64,000 bases of DNA from NCBI RefSeq assembly GCF_900105905.1, contig NZ_FNSV01000005.1:4836001-4900000 (forward strand), given 5' to 3'. Source of the stretch: Rhodococcus koreensis (GTDB taxonomy: Bacteria; Actinomycetota; Actinomycetes; Mycobacteriales; Mycobacteriaceae). The notes under the pieces were generated by a model that saw nothing but the letters and a program-made list of their open reading frames with translations, was not told the origin of the DNA and did no database searches. A program made the position numbers and the translations under genes. Of the stretch, positions 27,301 to 35,246 are shown one piece after another. Positions within the stretch are counted from its first letter, which is position 1, and every line of letters starts with the position of its first letter.

Positions 27301-27646
27301 GGATACGAGTGTCCAGGGAGCCCTGCGGGTGGTAGGGCATCACGAGAAACGGATCACCGCTTCCCGTGATGCCGACTTCGAGCACGGTCACAATGTTCGG
27401 GTGGCCGGTCAGACGACCCATCGCCCGCTGTTCCCGGAAGAATCGTTCCCGATTCTCCTTCGCGAGATCCGTGGTCAGAACCTTGACGGCGACGGTCCGG
27501 TCGAGCGTGGCCTGCGTGCACCGGTAGACGACGCCGAAGCCGCCGCGCCCGATCTCCCGGGCGTCGTCGAATCCGTCCGCACTCAACTGCGCGGTGGCCG
27601 TCGGGTCCACATCGCGTTGGGTCTCGAACGGATCGTCATCGGCCAC
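24383..27646 (-). CDS. PknK-type Ser/Thr kinase fused to NB-ARC ATPase, TPR and LuxR domains
   Basis: This 1087-residue cytoplasmic signalling protein starts with a kinase domain at about 25-285: glycine loop EIGRGGFGVVYRC, Lys55, HRD 147-149 and DFG 167-169. That part closely resembles mycobacterial PknK. A linker follows, then an NB-ARC/AfsR-like ATPase with P-loop GIGGVGKTR (359-367) and Walker B LLLILDNCEQ. A long helical TPR-like region follows, and a LuxR helix-turn-helix at about 1030-1083 (LTKRERQVAELIAEGLTNKAIAARL). It would couple phosphorylation to direct transcription control. No transmembrane segment is seen. Its targets are unknown. Confidence 0.92.
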   Translation of the reverse strand: MADDDPFETQRDVDPTATAQLSADGFDDAREIGRGGFGVVYRCTQATLDRTVAVKVLTTDLAKENRERFFREQRAMGRLTGHPNIVTVLEVGITGSGDPFLVMPYHPQGSLDTRIRQHGPLSVDEVLHLGVKLAGALETAHRQGIVHRDVKPANVLLTEYGEPALTDFGIAHMSGGFETATGIVTGSPAFTAPEVLGGASASPASDIYGLGATLFCAITGHAAFERRSGEQLVAQFVRITTEPTPDLREQGIADDVTAVIEQAMARRPEDRPPSAAAFGEKLRDVQLGRGVPVDVMALHASPTTAAPDPADTPRRTPLGPSAHRTGNLPLELTSFVGRRHELTEAKNLLAASRLLTLTGIGGVGKTRLAIRVATAMQREFADGAWLVELGEVRDPSLVIDVVATTLGLRDQTARSLREVLLDFLSSRELLLILDNCEQVVDAVADLATTLLQQSPRLRVLATSREPLTIGGEATLRVPPLAVPDPDREPSLQGLPRYDAVSLFTERATAAVPAFALTETNKTAVTRICRRLDGLPLPIELAAARLRAMSPEQILQRLSDRYALLTRGSRGAPSRQQTLRLCLDWSYELCTVREQRAWEQLSVFAGSFELDAAEQVCGADSDAEDLLDAVASLVDKSILNREDQGVTVRYRLLETLRDYGREKAQQTGDYSDLRRRHRDWYRQLARTAEAEFIGPRQIEWLSRFSREQPNLRDAMEFCLTEGDVEEGLQIATASSLLWSTRGLLSETRRWLDRFLSSPNLPPTIVTVKALYANCLMAEQQRDHQRGAALVEQAHALADHVPDPVARAIVDHADGVFGIFNGDLVRACTGFERALTVLREAERELVIHVETLTLLGLTYELLDDDPRRAVDCYEEALSITDRHGESVYRAYVLWVMAVAQWRQGERRRATELLAEGLRLSRLVDDPVNCANSLEALAWIAGGSDPKRAGILMGAAEAIGHAVGSSSVFVPDLLVHHDECERVVRGALTKNDYEQALQQGRNMDLDSAVSYALGERLQKDSGPSGSVKLTKRERQVAELIAEGLTNKAIAARLVISQRTAQGHVEHILTKLGFNSRAQVAAWVVEERQST

Positions 27647-27887
27647 TGCTAGGTCGATTCATCCGAGCCATGTCGCCGGTTCAGCACCACTTACCTCTCG
27701 AGGACGCCTCCCCAGGATATCGCCGACGACGGGCAACAGCGGTGACGTTTGCGCGCCGGAGACATCGTGAGCGCTCGCTGCGCGGCGACGACACGCTGGT
27801 GATCACCCGTTTTGGGCGATGCGAGCGGGACCGCGAGTGCCGAGGCTGGAAGCGGGTTCACCGTCAACCAACCCATCGGAGGAAATC
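27647..27887. other. Non-coding gap between kinase and DUF1269-like genes
   Basis: This 241-nt divergent region carries no recognisable gene. It should hold promoters of the kinase gene (minus) and the DUF1269-like gene (plus). GGAGGAAATC, just before 27888, is the ribosome-binding site of the latter. I see no clear palindrome. Confidence 0.5.
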
Positions 27888-28418
27888 ATGGCCCTCGATA
27901 CATTCGCCCTGCTCGCGGCGGTCTATGACTCGCAAGACGCAGCGATCGCCGACTACGACGCCGTGCACGATCTCTACGTCGAGGCGGACCTGATCGATAC
28001 ATACGATGCGGCCGTCATCACCCGGACCGAAACTGGCAAGGTCAAGATCGTCAAGAAACATGAGCAGCCGACCCGGCAGGGAGCGTGGGGTGGGCTCGGC
28101 ATCGGCCTGGTTGGAGGTGCACTGGTTGCCCTGTTCCCGGCCGTCGGGCTCGGTGCCGGGTTGTTGCTGGGCGGTGCCGGCGGCGCCGGTCTCGGGGCAC
28201 TCGGCGGGCACGTCGCCGCCGGGATGAGCCGCTCCGACCTCAAGGACGTGGGTGAGCTACTCGACGACGGGGACAGCGGACTGATCGTCGTTGCGGCGAC
28301 GGACCTCGAGGCGCGGGTCGAGAAGGCGCTCGAACGCGCATCCAAGGTGACAAAGAAGCAGCTCGAGGCGGACACGGAGCGGGTCGGCAAGGAGATCGAC
28401 GAGGCGTCCAAATCCTGA
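27888..28418 (+). CDS. DUF1269-like stress-associated membrane protein
   Basis: This 176-residue protein has an N-terminal ferredoxin-like part (VYDSQDAAIADYDAVHDLY). A glycine-rich hydrophobic hairpin lies at about 70-115 (GLGIGLVGGALVALFPAVGLGAGLLLGG). A charged helical tail ends EADTERVGKEIDEASKS. This layout is typical of DUF1269/general-stress-type membrane-associated proteins. GGAGG supports the ATG at 27888. Its biochemical role is unknown. Confidence 0.75.
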   Translation: MALDTFALLAAVYDSQDAAIADYDAVHDLYVEADLIDTYDAAVITRTETGKVKIVKKHEQPTRQGAWGGLGIGLVGGALVALFPAVGLGAGLLLGGAGGAGLGALGGHVAAGMSRSDLKDVGELLDDGDSGLIVVAATDLEARVEKALERASKVTKKQLEADTERVGKEIDEASKS

Positions 28419-28521
28419 GATCCGGCGCCTGAACCGCGTATTCCGCGTGGCATCCGGCGCAGCCGACCCACCGTAGTGGCACCCCCGCTCGTAGTGTGCA
28501 CCACAGACGCAAGGAGGCCCC

Positions 28522-29547
28522 ATGACCAGCACGATGAAGGCCGCGGTCGTCAAAGAATTCGGACGGCCGCTGACCATAGAAGAGGTGCCGATTCCGACGC
28601 CGGGCCGCCATCAAGCGCTGGTGAAGGTCGAGACGACCGGTGTTTGCCACACCGACCTCCACGCCGCGGACGGAGACTGGCCGGTCAAGCCCGCCCCACC
28701 GTTCGTCCCCGGCCACGAGGGCTATGGGACGGTCGTTGAACTGGGCGAGGGTGTGGCCGACCTCGAGATCGGCGAGCGGGTCGGGAATGCCTGGCTGTGG
28801 TCGGCCTGTCTGGACTGCCGGTACTGCCGCACGGGTTGGGAAACCTTGTGTGAGAAGCAGATCAATGGCGGATACTCGATCAACGGATCCTTCGCCGAAT
28901 ACATGCTGGTGGACTCGCGCTTCGCGGCGCGCATTCCGGACGGTTCCGACCCGGTGGAGGTGGCGCCGATACTCTGCGCCGGTGTGACGGTGTACAAGGC
29001 ACTGAAGGTCACCGACCTCGAGCCGGGTCAGTGGGTGACGATCTCGGGAATCGGAGGCCTCGGTCACGTCGCGGTCCAGTACGCGGTGGCGATGGGGTTC
29101 AGGGTGGCCGCCGTCGACGTGTCGGATTCGAAGCTCGAACTCGCCCGGAACCTCGGCGCGGAAGTCCTCGTGAATGCGACCAAGGAGGATCCGGCCGCTC
29201 GAATTCAAGCGGCGACCGGCGGAACCGACGGCGTGCTGGTCACGGCCGTGCATCCTGCCGCGTTCGGGCAGGCCATCGCAATGGCCCGGCGGGGTGGGAC
29301 GATCACTTTCATTGGTCTGCCACCCGGGGATTTTCCCGCTCCGATCTTCGACACCGTCCTCAAGGGGCTGACCATTCGGGGGTCGATCGTCGGCACTCGG
29401 CAGGACATGCGCGAGGCACTCGACTTCTATACGCGCGGGAAGATTCATCCGACCGTGCACACCCGCAGACTCGACGAGATCAACGACGTCTTCGACGAGT
29501 TGCGCCAGGGCACGGTCGACGGCCGTATCGTGCTGCAATTCGCATGA
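28522..29547 (+). CDS. Zn-dependent alcohol dehydrogenase, AdhP-like
   Basis: This 341-residue MDR enzyme has catalytic zinc ligands Cys42 and His65-Glu66 (GHEGYG). The structural cysteines are 96, 99, 102 and 110. The NAD motif GIGGLGHVAVQYA is near 175-190. AAGGAGG lies 5 nt before the ATG. It matches the propanol-preferring/bacterial ADH-T group in length and motif spacing. It is a single gene, convergent with the sulfatase gene, and is distinct from the ADH at 9624-10718. Confidence 0.9.
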   Translation: MTSTMKAAVVKEFGRPLTIEEVPIPTPGRHQALVKVETTGVCHTDLHAADGDWPVKPAPPFVPGHEGYGTVVELGEGVADLEIGERVGNAWLWSACLDCRYCRTGWETLCEKQINGGYSINGSFAEYMLVDSRFAARIPDGSDPVEVAPILCAGVTVYKALKVTDLEPGQWVTISGIGGLGHVAVQYAVAMGFRVAAVDVSDSKLELARNLGAEVLVNATKEDPAARIQAATGGTDGVLVTAVHPAAFGQAIAMARRGGTITFIGLPPGDFPAPIFDTVLKGLTIRGSIVGTRQDMREALDFYTRGKIHPTVHTRRLDEINDVFDELRQGTVDGRIVLQFA

Positions 29548-29562
29548 ATGCGGTCAAGTCCT

Positions 29563-31917
29563 CTATTCCCGCATCAGCATCAGGGCGGCTTCCCGCTCGA
29601 GGTCGAGGTACGGTTCACCGCTGACGTCGATCGCGACCCGGTTGATCGTGCCGCCGGTGAAACGATGGGGTGATTCGCCGGGGTAGTCGTCGGTGATCGG
29701 CTCGCCCGGGTGCCTGCCGACGTACAGCCCCGCACCGGCGATCGCGAACGCCCCCATCTGAGTTCTGATCCGGCCCTCGCCGACCTTCCGATCCCCATGG
29801 AAGAGGGACAGTGTTCCCAAGGTGGCGGCAGGTTCCTGCTCGTCCTTGTCGAAGGACGCGGACAGAATCAGGTCGGTGCCGGTGGGGACGTCCTCGGAGC
29901 CGACGATCATCTGTTCGTCGCTGCCCACGAAGTTGTTGACGTAGTGCAGTCGGTTGTCCTTCACGTACAGTGCGTGCCCGCCGAAGCGGGATCCGATCGC
30001 GAAGAGCACGCCCTCGGCGCCCGGCTCGGGGATGTCGACGAGCGCCCCGATCACGAAGGACCGCCCGCGGGTGTTGACCGCTTGCCATTCGGACACCGCG
30101 GCCACGTCCGGGTAGTACACGTACCGGTCGCGGGCAGCGGCCAGTTGGGGGCGGGGCGTGCCCATGATTTCGACACCCGATCGATCGTCGAGTGGAAACG
30201 CCAGGTTCGCGCCTGCCTCGGCGAACCAGATGTTCACCAATTCCCGCAGCTTGTCCGGGTGCTCCGACGCCAGGTTGTTCACCTCTGCCCGGTCGACATC
30301 GGTGTGGTAGAGCTCCCACTCGTCTTCGTTGAAGTGGCCCCACCCGGCGATGGTCGGGTGCGTCGTGACGGCCTTCCAACCCTCGTGCCAGATCGATCGC
30401 GAGCCGAGCATCGAGTAGAACTGGGTCCGGCGCGCCGAGGGCGCGGACTTGTCCTCGAACGTGCCCCGCATGCTGACGCCGTCGAACTGGGCCTGGGTAT
30501 GGCCCTTGATGGTCTCGGGTGGTTCGACGCCGATCAGGTCCAGGAGCGTCGGCACGATGTCGATCGCGTGATGGTACTGGTCACGGATCTCGTCCCGCGC
30601 CTTCGTTCCGGCCGGCCACGAGATGATGCACGGGTCCGCGGTGCCGCCGTTGAACTCGTAGCGCTTCCACATCTTGAACGGGGTGTTGAACGCCATCGCC
30701 CAACCGTTCGGGTAGTGGTTGTACGTCTTGGGTCCGCCGAGATCGTCGAGTTTCGAGAGGTTCTCCGCGAGGTCGTCCGGGATGCCGTTGGCGAACTTCA
30801 TCTCGTTGACGGAGCCGTTCGGGCCGCCCTCACCACTCGCGCCGTTGTCGGAGACGACCACGATCACGGTGTTCTCCAACTCGTCGTTCTGCTCGAGATA
30901 GTCGAGCACCCGCCCGATGTGATGATCGGTGTGGGCCAGGAAACCCGCGTAGACCTCGGCCATCCGCGCGAACAGCCGCTTCTCGTCGTCGTTGAGCGTG
31001 TCCCACGGGCGGGTGTAGTCGAGTTCCGGGAACGGCTGCCCCTCGGGTCCCGACCGGGTGTCGGGGGTGCCGATCGGATTGATCGGCGGCAGCTCGGTGT
31101 CCGCCGCGACGATGCCCATCTCCTTCTGCCGGGCAAGGGTCTGCTCACGGACCGCGTCGTAACCCATGTCGAACTTGCCCTCGAACTTCGCGATCCACTC
31201 CTCCGGGGCGTGATGCGGAGCGTGACACGCACCGGGCGCGTAGTAGAGGAAGAACGGCTTCTCCGGCGCGATCACCTTGGCGTCCTTGATGAACTCGAGG
31301 GCCTTGTCGGTGATGTCGTCGGTGAGGTGGTAACCGTCCTCCGGCGAACTGGGCTGGTCGACCGGGTGGTTGTCGTAGACCAGATCCGGATACCACTGGT
31401 TGGTCTCCGCACCGAGGAACCCGTACCAGCGCTCGAAACCACGCCCGCTCGGCCAGTTTCGGCGGGTCGCCGCCAGGTTCATCTCGTCCGTCGGGCACAG
31501 GTGCCATTTGCCCACCATGTATGTGTTCCAACCCCGCTCGCCGAGGATCTCCGAGAGCATGCCGTTCTCCGGCGGGATCGTGCCACTCGCATTGGGGAAT
31601 CCGATCGACGCCTCCGTGATGCAGGCCATGCTGTTACGCGTGTGGTTTCGCCCGGTCAGCAAACAGGACCGCGTGGGCGAGCACAGCGCCGTGGTGTGCC
31701 ACTGCGTGTACCGAACCCCCTTCGCAGCGATCCGATCGATGTTCGGCGTCTCGATCGGCCCGCCGTAACATCCCATTGCCGAAAATCCGACGTCGTCGAG
31801 CACGATGTAGAGCACGTTCGGCGCTCCGTCAGGGGCCCGAGGGGGCTCGAACGGCGTCCAATCCGGGACCGAATCCCGGATATCGACGTTGACAACACCG
31901 CGAAATGGCTTGACCAT
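29563..31917 (-). CDS. Arylsulfatase with C-terminal extension
   Basis: This 784-residue sulfatase would hydrolyse sulfate esters. The formylglycine site Cys79-Ser-Pro-Thr-Arg83 lies in ALCSPTRSCLLTGRN. Metal ligands are in LDDVGFSAMG (Asp41, Asp42) and VVVSDNGASGEGG. The active-site MVGKWHL is present. Beyond residue 550 there is an extra region of about 230 residues (FVIGALVDIPEPGAEGVLFAIG), a beta-rich domain often seen in long bacterial arylsulfatases. The start at 31917 follows GAGGAGAGG. No signal peptide is evident. Its own palindrome lies at 31979-31995, after the DUF1254 gene. Confidence 0.92.
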   Translation of the reverse strand: MVKPFRGVVNVDIRDSVPDWTPFEPPRAPDGAPNVLYIVLDDVGFSAMGCYGGPIETPNIDRIAAKGVRYTQWHTTALCSPTRSCLLTGRNHTRNSMACITEASIGFPNASGTIPPENGMLSEILGERGWNTYMVGKWHLCPTDEMNLAATRRNWPSGRGFERWYGFLGAETNQWYPDLVYDNHPVDQPSSPEDGYHLTDDITDKALEFIKDAKVIAPEKPFFLYYAPGACHAPHHAPEEWIAKFEGKFDMGYDAVREQTLARQKEMGIVAADTELPPINPIGTPDTRSGPEGQPFPELDYTRPWDTLNDDEKRLFARMAEVYAGFLAHTDHHIGRVLDYLEQNDELENTVIVVVSDNGASGEGGPNGSVNEMKFANGIPDDLAENLSKLDDLGGPKTYNHYPNGWAMAFNTPFKMWKRYEFNGGTADPCIISWPAGTKARDEIRDQYHHAIDIVPTLLDLIGVEPPETIKGHTQAQFDGVSMRGTFEDKSAPSARRTQFYSMLGSRSIWHEGWKAVTTHPTIAGWGHFNEDEWELYHTDVDRAEVNNLASEHPDKLRELVNIWFAEAGANLAFPLDDRSGVEIMGTPRPQLAAARDRYVYYPDVAAVSEWQAVNTRGRSFVIGALVDIPEPGAEGVLFAIGSRFGGHALYVKDNRLHYVNNFVGSDEQMIVGSEDVPTGTDLILSASFDKDEQEPAATLGTLSLFHGDRKVGEGRIRTQMGAFAIAGAGLYVGRHPGEPITDDYPGESPHRFTGGTINRVAIDVSGEPYLDLEREAALMLMRE

Positions 31918-31978
31918 GATGCGCCTCTCCTCGCCTACACTCCTGCTGACAGCCTCGACACTCGTGCGCTCACACACC

Positions 31979-31995
31979 TCACCCGACACGGGTGA
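31979..31995. promoter_or_regulatory. Palindromic operator upstream of the sulfatase gene
   Basis: TCACCCG-ACA-CGGGTGA is a perfect inverted repeat 62 nt upstream of the sulfatase start, in the gap after the DUF1254 gene. The same arms with a different 3-nt centre precede the DUF1254 gene, which favours a regulator site over a terminator. Confidence 0.65.
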
Positions 31996-32007
31996 ACCCG
32001 AACCCGC

Positions 32008-33489
32008 CTACTGTTTTCGGATGACGTCCGGGAACTGGTAGGAGTCGTCGAGGATGGTCCGGTCGGGGACGTACGCACGGATGATCAGACAGAACTCACC
32101 GTCGGGCGCGGGGAGCCAATTCGCCCGTGCAGCAGGGTCACTGGGCTCCTCGTGCGACAGGTGCACAGTGAGTGTCCCGTCGCGGAACACGAGGTCGCCG
32201 GCGTCGAGGTCGACGGTGCCGAGATTGACACGCCCACCGGGGGCACCGGCGAGCATGAAAGCGTCCTTGTCGTACATGGTCAACGACCAGAACCCGCCAC
32301 GGCTTCGGTCGACCGGTGGCAGGGCGTTCTCGGCGAACGTCATCGTGTACTGCTCGCGGCCGTGGAGGAGACCACCGGCGCTGTCGGTGCCCCGGATCAG
32401 GTAGACCGCCTCGTGGAAGTCGTTGACGTAGATGTAGATCACCGAGGCGAGGGCCCGGCCGAACCAGTCGGTACCCCACACACCGCCGTTGCGTTGGCGC
32501 TGCCACCCGTTGCCGACGTCCACGCCGACCTGGACGTAGGTCGCAGACGCATGGAGGGCGACGTCGGCGCTGAGCGCGGCACGGTCGAGGAGCGCGCGGT
32601 ACGACTCGTCGGATCGGTGCAACGCGACGAGTGTGCGCGCTTGATCGGCCATCGGGGTGTCGGAGTCACTCATCCGGGGATTGAAGTCGAGCATCGCGCC
32701 GAGATCGGCCCAGAACGATTCCGGCTTGACCCATTGCGGCCTGCTGGCGTCCGGATTCGCCGCGAGCATCTCGGCGGTGAGGCCCGGGGGAAAGATGGCA
32801 GTGGCGGCGTCGGCCTCGTATCCGAACGATCGTTGCCCGGGCTGATCCTCGTCGAGGGGATACATCCCGATCTGGTCGAGGACGACGCGGGCCTGCTGCT
32901 TGGATTCCTCCGAGTGCGCGGCGAAGCTGCGCGGAATCACCGCGGCCACGTTGGTAGGCATCCGCAGGACGCTCACGAATTCCGCGGCCTCGTGCCCCTC
33001 CCAGGCGGGTCCGACGAGCAGGAACTTACCGCCGGGTGTGCCTGCGGCCGAGCCCAGTTGGTGGATGACGTTGGTGAGTACGTCGACGATCTGGACGGTC
33101 CAGTAGTGTCCGGCGGGAACGTCGGTCGGCGTCTGGACGACTACGGCGTCCCGGGTCAGATCGGCGAACCCGACACCGTAGATCGTGTCGTTGTTCGGCG
33201 AGACCACCCACCGCTGCGCCGGACTCATGTAGTCGGCCAGCGCACCGGTGCGGTTCTTCGGTGCGCCGGGCAGGATGCCGAGTTGCAGTCCGGCCCTGCC
33301 CTCCATGAGGTCCCACATGGACGTGCGGCCGAACGTGTCCACCGCCGGGTATCCCCAGTAGTAGACGACGCGGGCGAGGGCCTCCACATAGCTTTCACCC
33401 GCCAGTGCGGCAGGAACCCCCGCAGACCGGGCCAGCCCGGCGTGTGCGGGCGTGAACCCTCTGGCGACGTCGTCGAACGAAGTACCCAT
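32008..33489 (-). CDS. DUF1254/DUF1214 protein
   Basis: This 493-residue protein has DUF1254 in the N-terminal half (VVYYWGYPAVDTFGRTSMWD, then SPNNDTIYG). DUF1214 is at the C-terminus (DRSRGGFWSLTMYDKD, then WLPAPDGEFCLIIRAYVPD). Functions of this family are poorly known. Start 33489 is preferred over in-frame ATGs at 33525/33528 because those lie in the palindrome 33525-33541. It precedes the sulfatase gene by 90 nt on the same strand and shares its operator sequence, so the two products probably act on the same class of compounds. Confidence 0.85.
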   Translation of the reverse strand: MGTSFDDVARGFTPAHAGLARSAGVPAALAGESYVEALARVVYYWGYPAVDTFGRTSMWDLMEGRAGLQLGILPGAPKNRTGALADYMSPAQRWVVSPNNDTIYGVGFADLTRDAVVVQTPTDVPAGHYWTVQIVDVLTNVIHQLGSAAGTPGGKFLLVGPAWEGHEAAEFVSVLRMPTNVAAVIPRSFAAHSEESKQQARVVLDQIGMYPLDEDQPGQRSFGYEADAATAIFPPGLTAEMLAANPDASRPQWVKPESFWADLGAMLDFNPRMSDSDTPMADQARTLVALHRSDESYRALLDRAALSADVALHASATYVQVGVDVGNGWQRQRNGGVWGTDWFGRALASVIYIYVNDFHEAVYLIRGTDSAGGLLHGREQYTMTFAENALPPVDRSRGGFWSLTMYDKDAFMLAGAPGGRVNLGTVDLDAGDLVFRDGTLTVHLSHEEPSDPAARANWLPAPDGEFCLIIRAYVPDRTILDDSYQFPDVIRKQ

Positions 33490-33524
33490 CCGAACACGGT
33501 GCCCCCGCGGCGCCCACCCGGCCA

Positions 33525-33541
33525 TCACCCGTGCCGGGTGA
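33525..33541. promoter_or_regulatory. Palindromic operator upstream of the DUF1254 gene
   Basis: TCACCCG-TGC-CGGGTGA has the same arms as the site at 31979-31995. It lies 36 nt before the DUF1254 start. The repeated use of one palindrome ahead of two neighbouring genes points to one dedicated regulator, which is not recognisable nearby. Confidence 0.7.
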
Positions 33542-33591
33542 AAACGCCGGCATGCCTCACAACAGGATTCACACCGGGGGCGGGTTCGGCG

Positions 33592-33885
33592 TCATTTCAT
33601 GAAGACGGTGCCCCCGCCACCGTCCTTGGTGGTGTCCCGCGGCTGCCCTTGCCACTGCGTGCACCAGTCACCGAGGGGATTGCTCGGCGCGTCGAAATCC
33701 CAGTGCGGGGCGTCCTGGAACGGACCACAGGTCGGTTCCTTGGGCGGCGTGGAGGACGGCGCCGACGGCTGATTGACGACCGTCTGCGCGGGCGTCGCCG
33801 CCGACGCGAGAGACATTCCCGGGCCAGCCAGGGCGAAGCCCGCCGCGACGGATCCGACCACGATGACATTCTTGACGATATTCAT
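33592..33885 (-). CDS. Small secreted protein, Pro- and Trp-containing
   Basis: This 97-residue protein has a signal peptide (MNIVKNVIVVGSVAAGFALA, cleavage likely after SLASA). The mature part of about 65 residues is rich in Pro, Ser and Asp with two cysteines (PTCGPFQD and GDWCTQW). GAAAGG lies 6 nt before the start. I do not recognise a family. It ends shortly upstream of the DUF1254 promoter region on the same strand. Confidence 0.7.
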   Translation of the reverse strand: MNIVKNVIVVGSVAAGFALAGPGMSLASAATPAQTVVNQPSAPSSTPPKEPTCGPFQDAPHWDFDAPSNPLGDWCTQWQGQPRDTTKDGGGGTVFMK

Positions 33886-34192
33886 GACGACCTTTCGAGG
33901 TTGCTGCCGCTGTCCCACACCACCTCGGCGTGGCGCGCCAACCACATGTGGGACTTCCGCCTGCCGCAAGGCGTGACCGAGGGGTGCTCCCAGCACTGGG
34001 CGAAGCGGGGCACATATCGAACATACTCCGACGCAAGACCATTCATTTCAGATCCTCAGCGAATACTCAGGAAGGGCAGGATCATCGACCGGCGACCGTG
34101 CGTAGCCTGGTCACATGGGGTCGCATCACCCCGGCAGTATTTCGCAGAATGAATTGACGAAACAGCAAGGCATGAAACAGAAGTAGACCGCA
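33886..34192. other. Non-coding divergent region
   Basis: This 307-nt gap lies between the small secreted protein gene (minus) and the PRC-barrel gene (plus). It holds GAGTATGTTC on the minus strand (around 34022), a possible -10. A weak direct repeat CTCAGC-N5-CTCAG lies at 34055-34070. No gene or RNA is recognisable. Confidence 0.4.
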
Positions 34193-34717
34193 ATGAATGC
34201 CCATCGGCGCAGTTCCTCGGCGGCGCCCACCACGGGGTCGGCGCGGACGGTCGTGACTGTGGCGCGGTTGCTCGGTAAATCGATCATCGCCCGTACCGGC
34301 CGGTCTGTCGGTCGCGTCGACGACATCGTCGTCCGAGTCGACGGCGGCACCGAGTCCCCACCGGTAACCGGAATCGTGGCCGCGGTCGGCGGGCGCCGGG
34401 TGTACGTGCCGACCTGGCGGATCCGCAGCCTCGAAGGCGGCCGGGTGTCCTTGTCGACCAATGCGATCAGCTCGCGTGGGTTCGCACTCCGCAGCGGGGA
34501 GATCCTCGTACGCGCCGGCATTCTGGGCCATCGGTTCGTCGACCGGTGCACCGCTGAACTCGTCCTCGCCGTCGACGCGGAACTCGACAACACCGGTGGC
34601 GAGTGGATGCTCAGTCGAGTCGTCACCTGCCCCCGCCGCCGGATCGGCACGCACTGGAGAGTCCACGACCGGGGACGAATCACTCGCGACTGGACCCGAG
34701 TCGAACCCTCCGCCTAA
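34193..34717 (+). CDS. Orphan PRC-barrel protein (MgtE N-terminal-like)
   Basis: This 174-residue protein consists mostly of one beta-barrel unit (VARLLGKSIIARTGRSVGRV, then PPVTGIVAAVGGRRVYVPTW). It resembles the PRC-barrel domain that precedes the MgtE magnesium transporter in actinobacteria. The CBS and transmembrane parts are absent and the protein ends in an Arg-rich tail. It could be a free-standing regulator or the remnant of a truncated transporter gene. Confidence 0.65.
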   Translation: MNAHRRSSSAAPTTGSARTVVTVARLLGKSIIARTGRSVGRVDDIVVRVDGGTESPPVTGIVAAVGGRRVYVPTWRIRSLEGGRVSLSTNAISSRGFALRSGEILVRAGILGHRFVDRCTAELVLAVDAELDNTGGEWMLSRVVTCPRRRIGTHWRVHDRGRITRDWTRVEPSA

Positions 34718-34896
34718 TTGACGTCAGCGGATATACGTTGTGCCACTATATTTTTCGCACGCCCTAAATGCTGCCAGGAGATTCACAGGTTCATGCCAGC
34801 CGACCGCCAGGATGCGGGCCTGCACTGGGATTGTGCACTCCTCGACCAGGGGTGCACCAACCCACCTCCCCGGTGGGTTTGCCAGTGAAAGGATCG

Positions 34897-35208
34897 ATGA
34901 TGATCACACACTCCACGACGACGGGAACACGGCGACGTCTGTCGAGAATCGCCGTCACAGCGGCACTCACGGCCATTCCGCTGGCCGCGGTCACCGCGCC
35001 GGCATTCGCTGCCACCACCACACCAGCGCAAGTTCAGGTGGACCGAGGCTGGCACGACGGGAACCACCACGACAAACAGCACGAGAACTGGCAGGACACC
35101 GACCCCTGGCCCCCGCAGACCGACAATCAGACCCCCGCTCCGACCACCAACCCCTTCGCCGGGCTGCTCGCGACCAACCCCTTCGCCGGGTTGTTCGGGT
35201 CCAGCTGA
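34897..35208 (+). CDS. Small secreted His/Asp-rich peptide with NPFAGL repeats
   Basis: This 103-residue protein has a signal peptide (RRLSRIAVTAALTAIPLAAVTAPAFA cut at AFA). A hydrophilic His/Asp/Asn-rich middle follows (HDGNHHDKQHENW), then a tail with two copies of NPFAGL. AAAGGA precedes the ATG pair at 34897/34900. No cysteines remain after cleavage. It is followed after 38 nt by the sigma-like gene. Its function is unknown. Confidence 0.7.
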   Translation: MMITHSTTTGTRRRLSRIAVTAALTAIPLAAVTAPAFAATTTPAQVQVDRGWHDGNHHDKQHENWQDTDPWPPQTDNQTPAPTTNPFAGLLATNPFAGLFGSS

Positions 35209-35246
35209 CACCGGGTAAGTGGAACACGAAAGTGAGCTGAGGTCCG

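Noticed and set aside
34054..34071. A further direct-repeat box, CCTCAGC-GAAT-ACTCAGG
   Set aside because: It is more degenerate than boxes A-D and no SATACT hexamer follows at 10 nt, so it is not counted as part of the proposed regulon.
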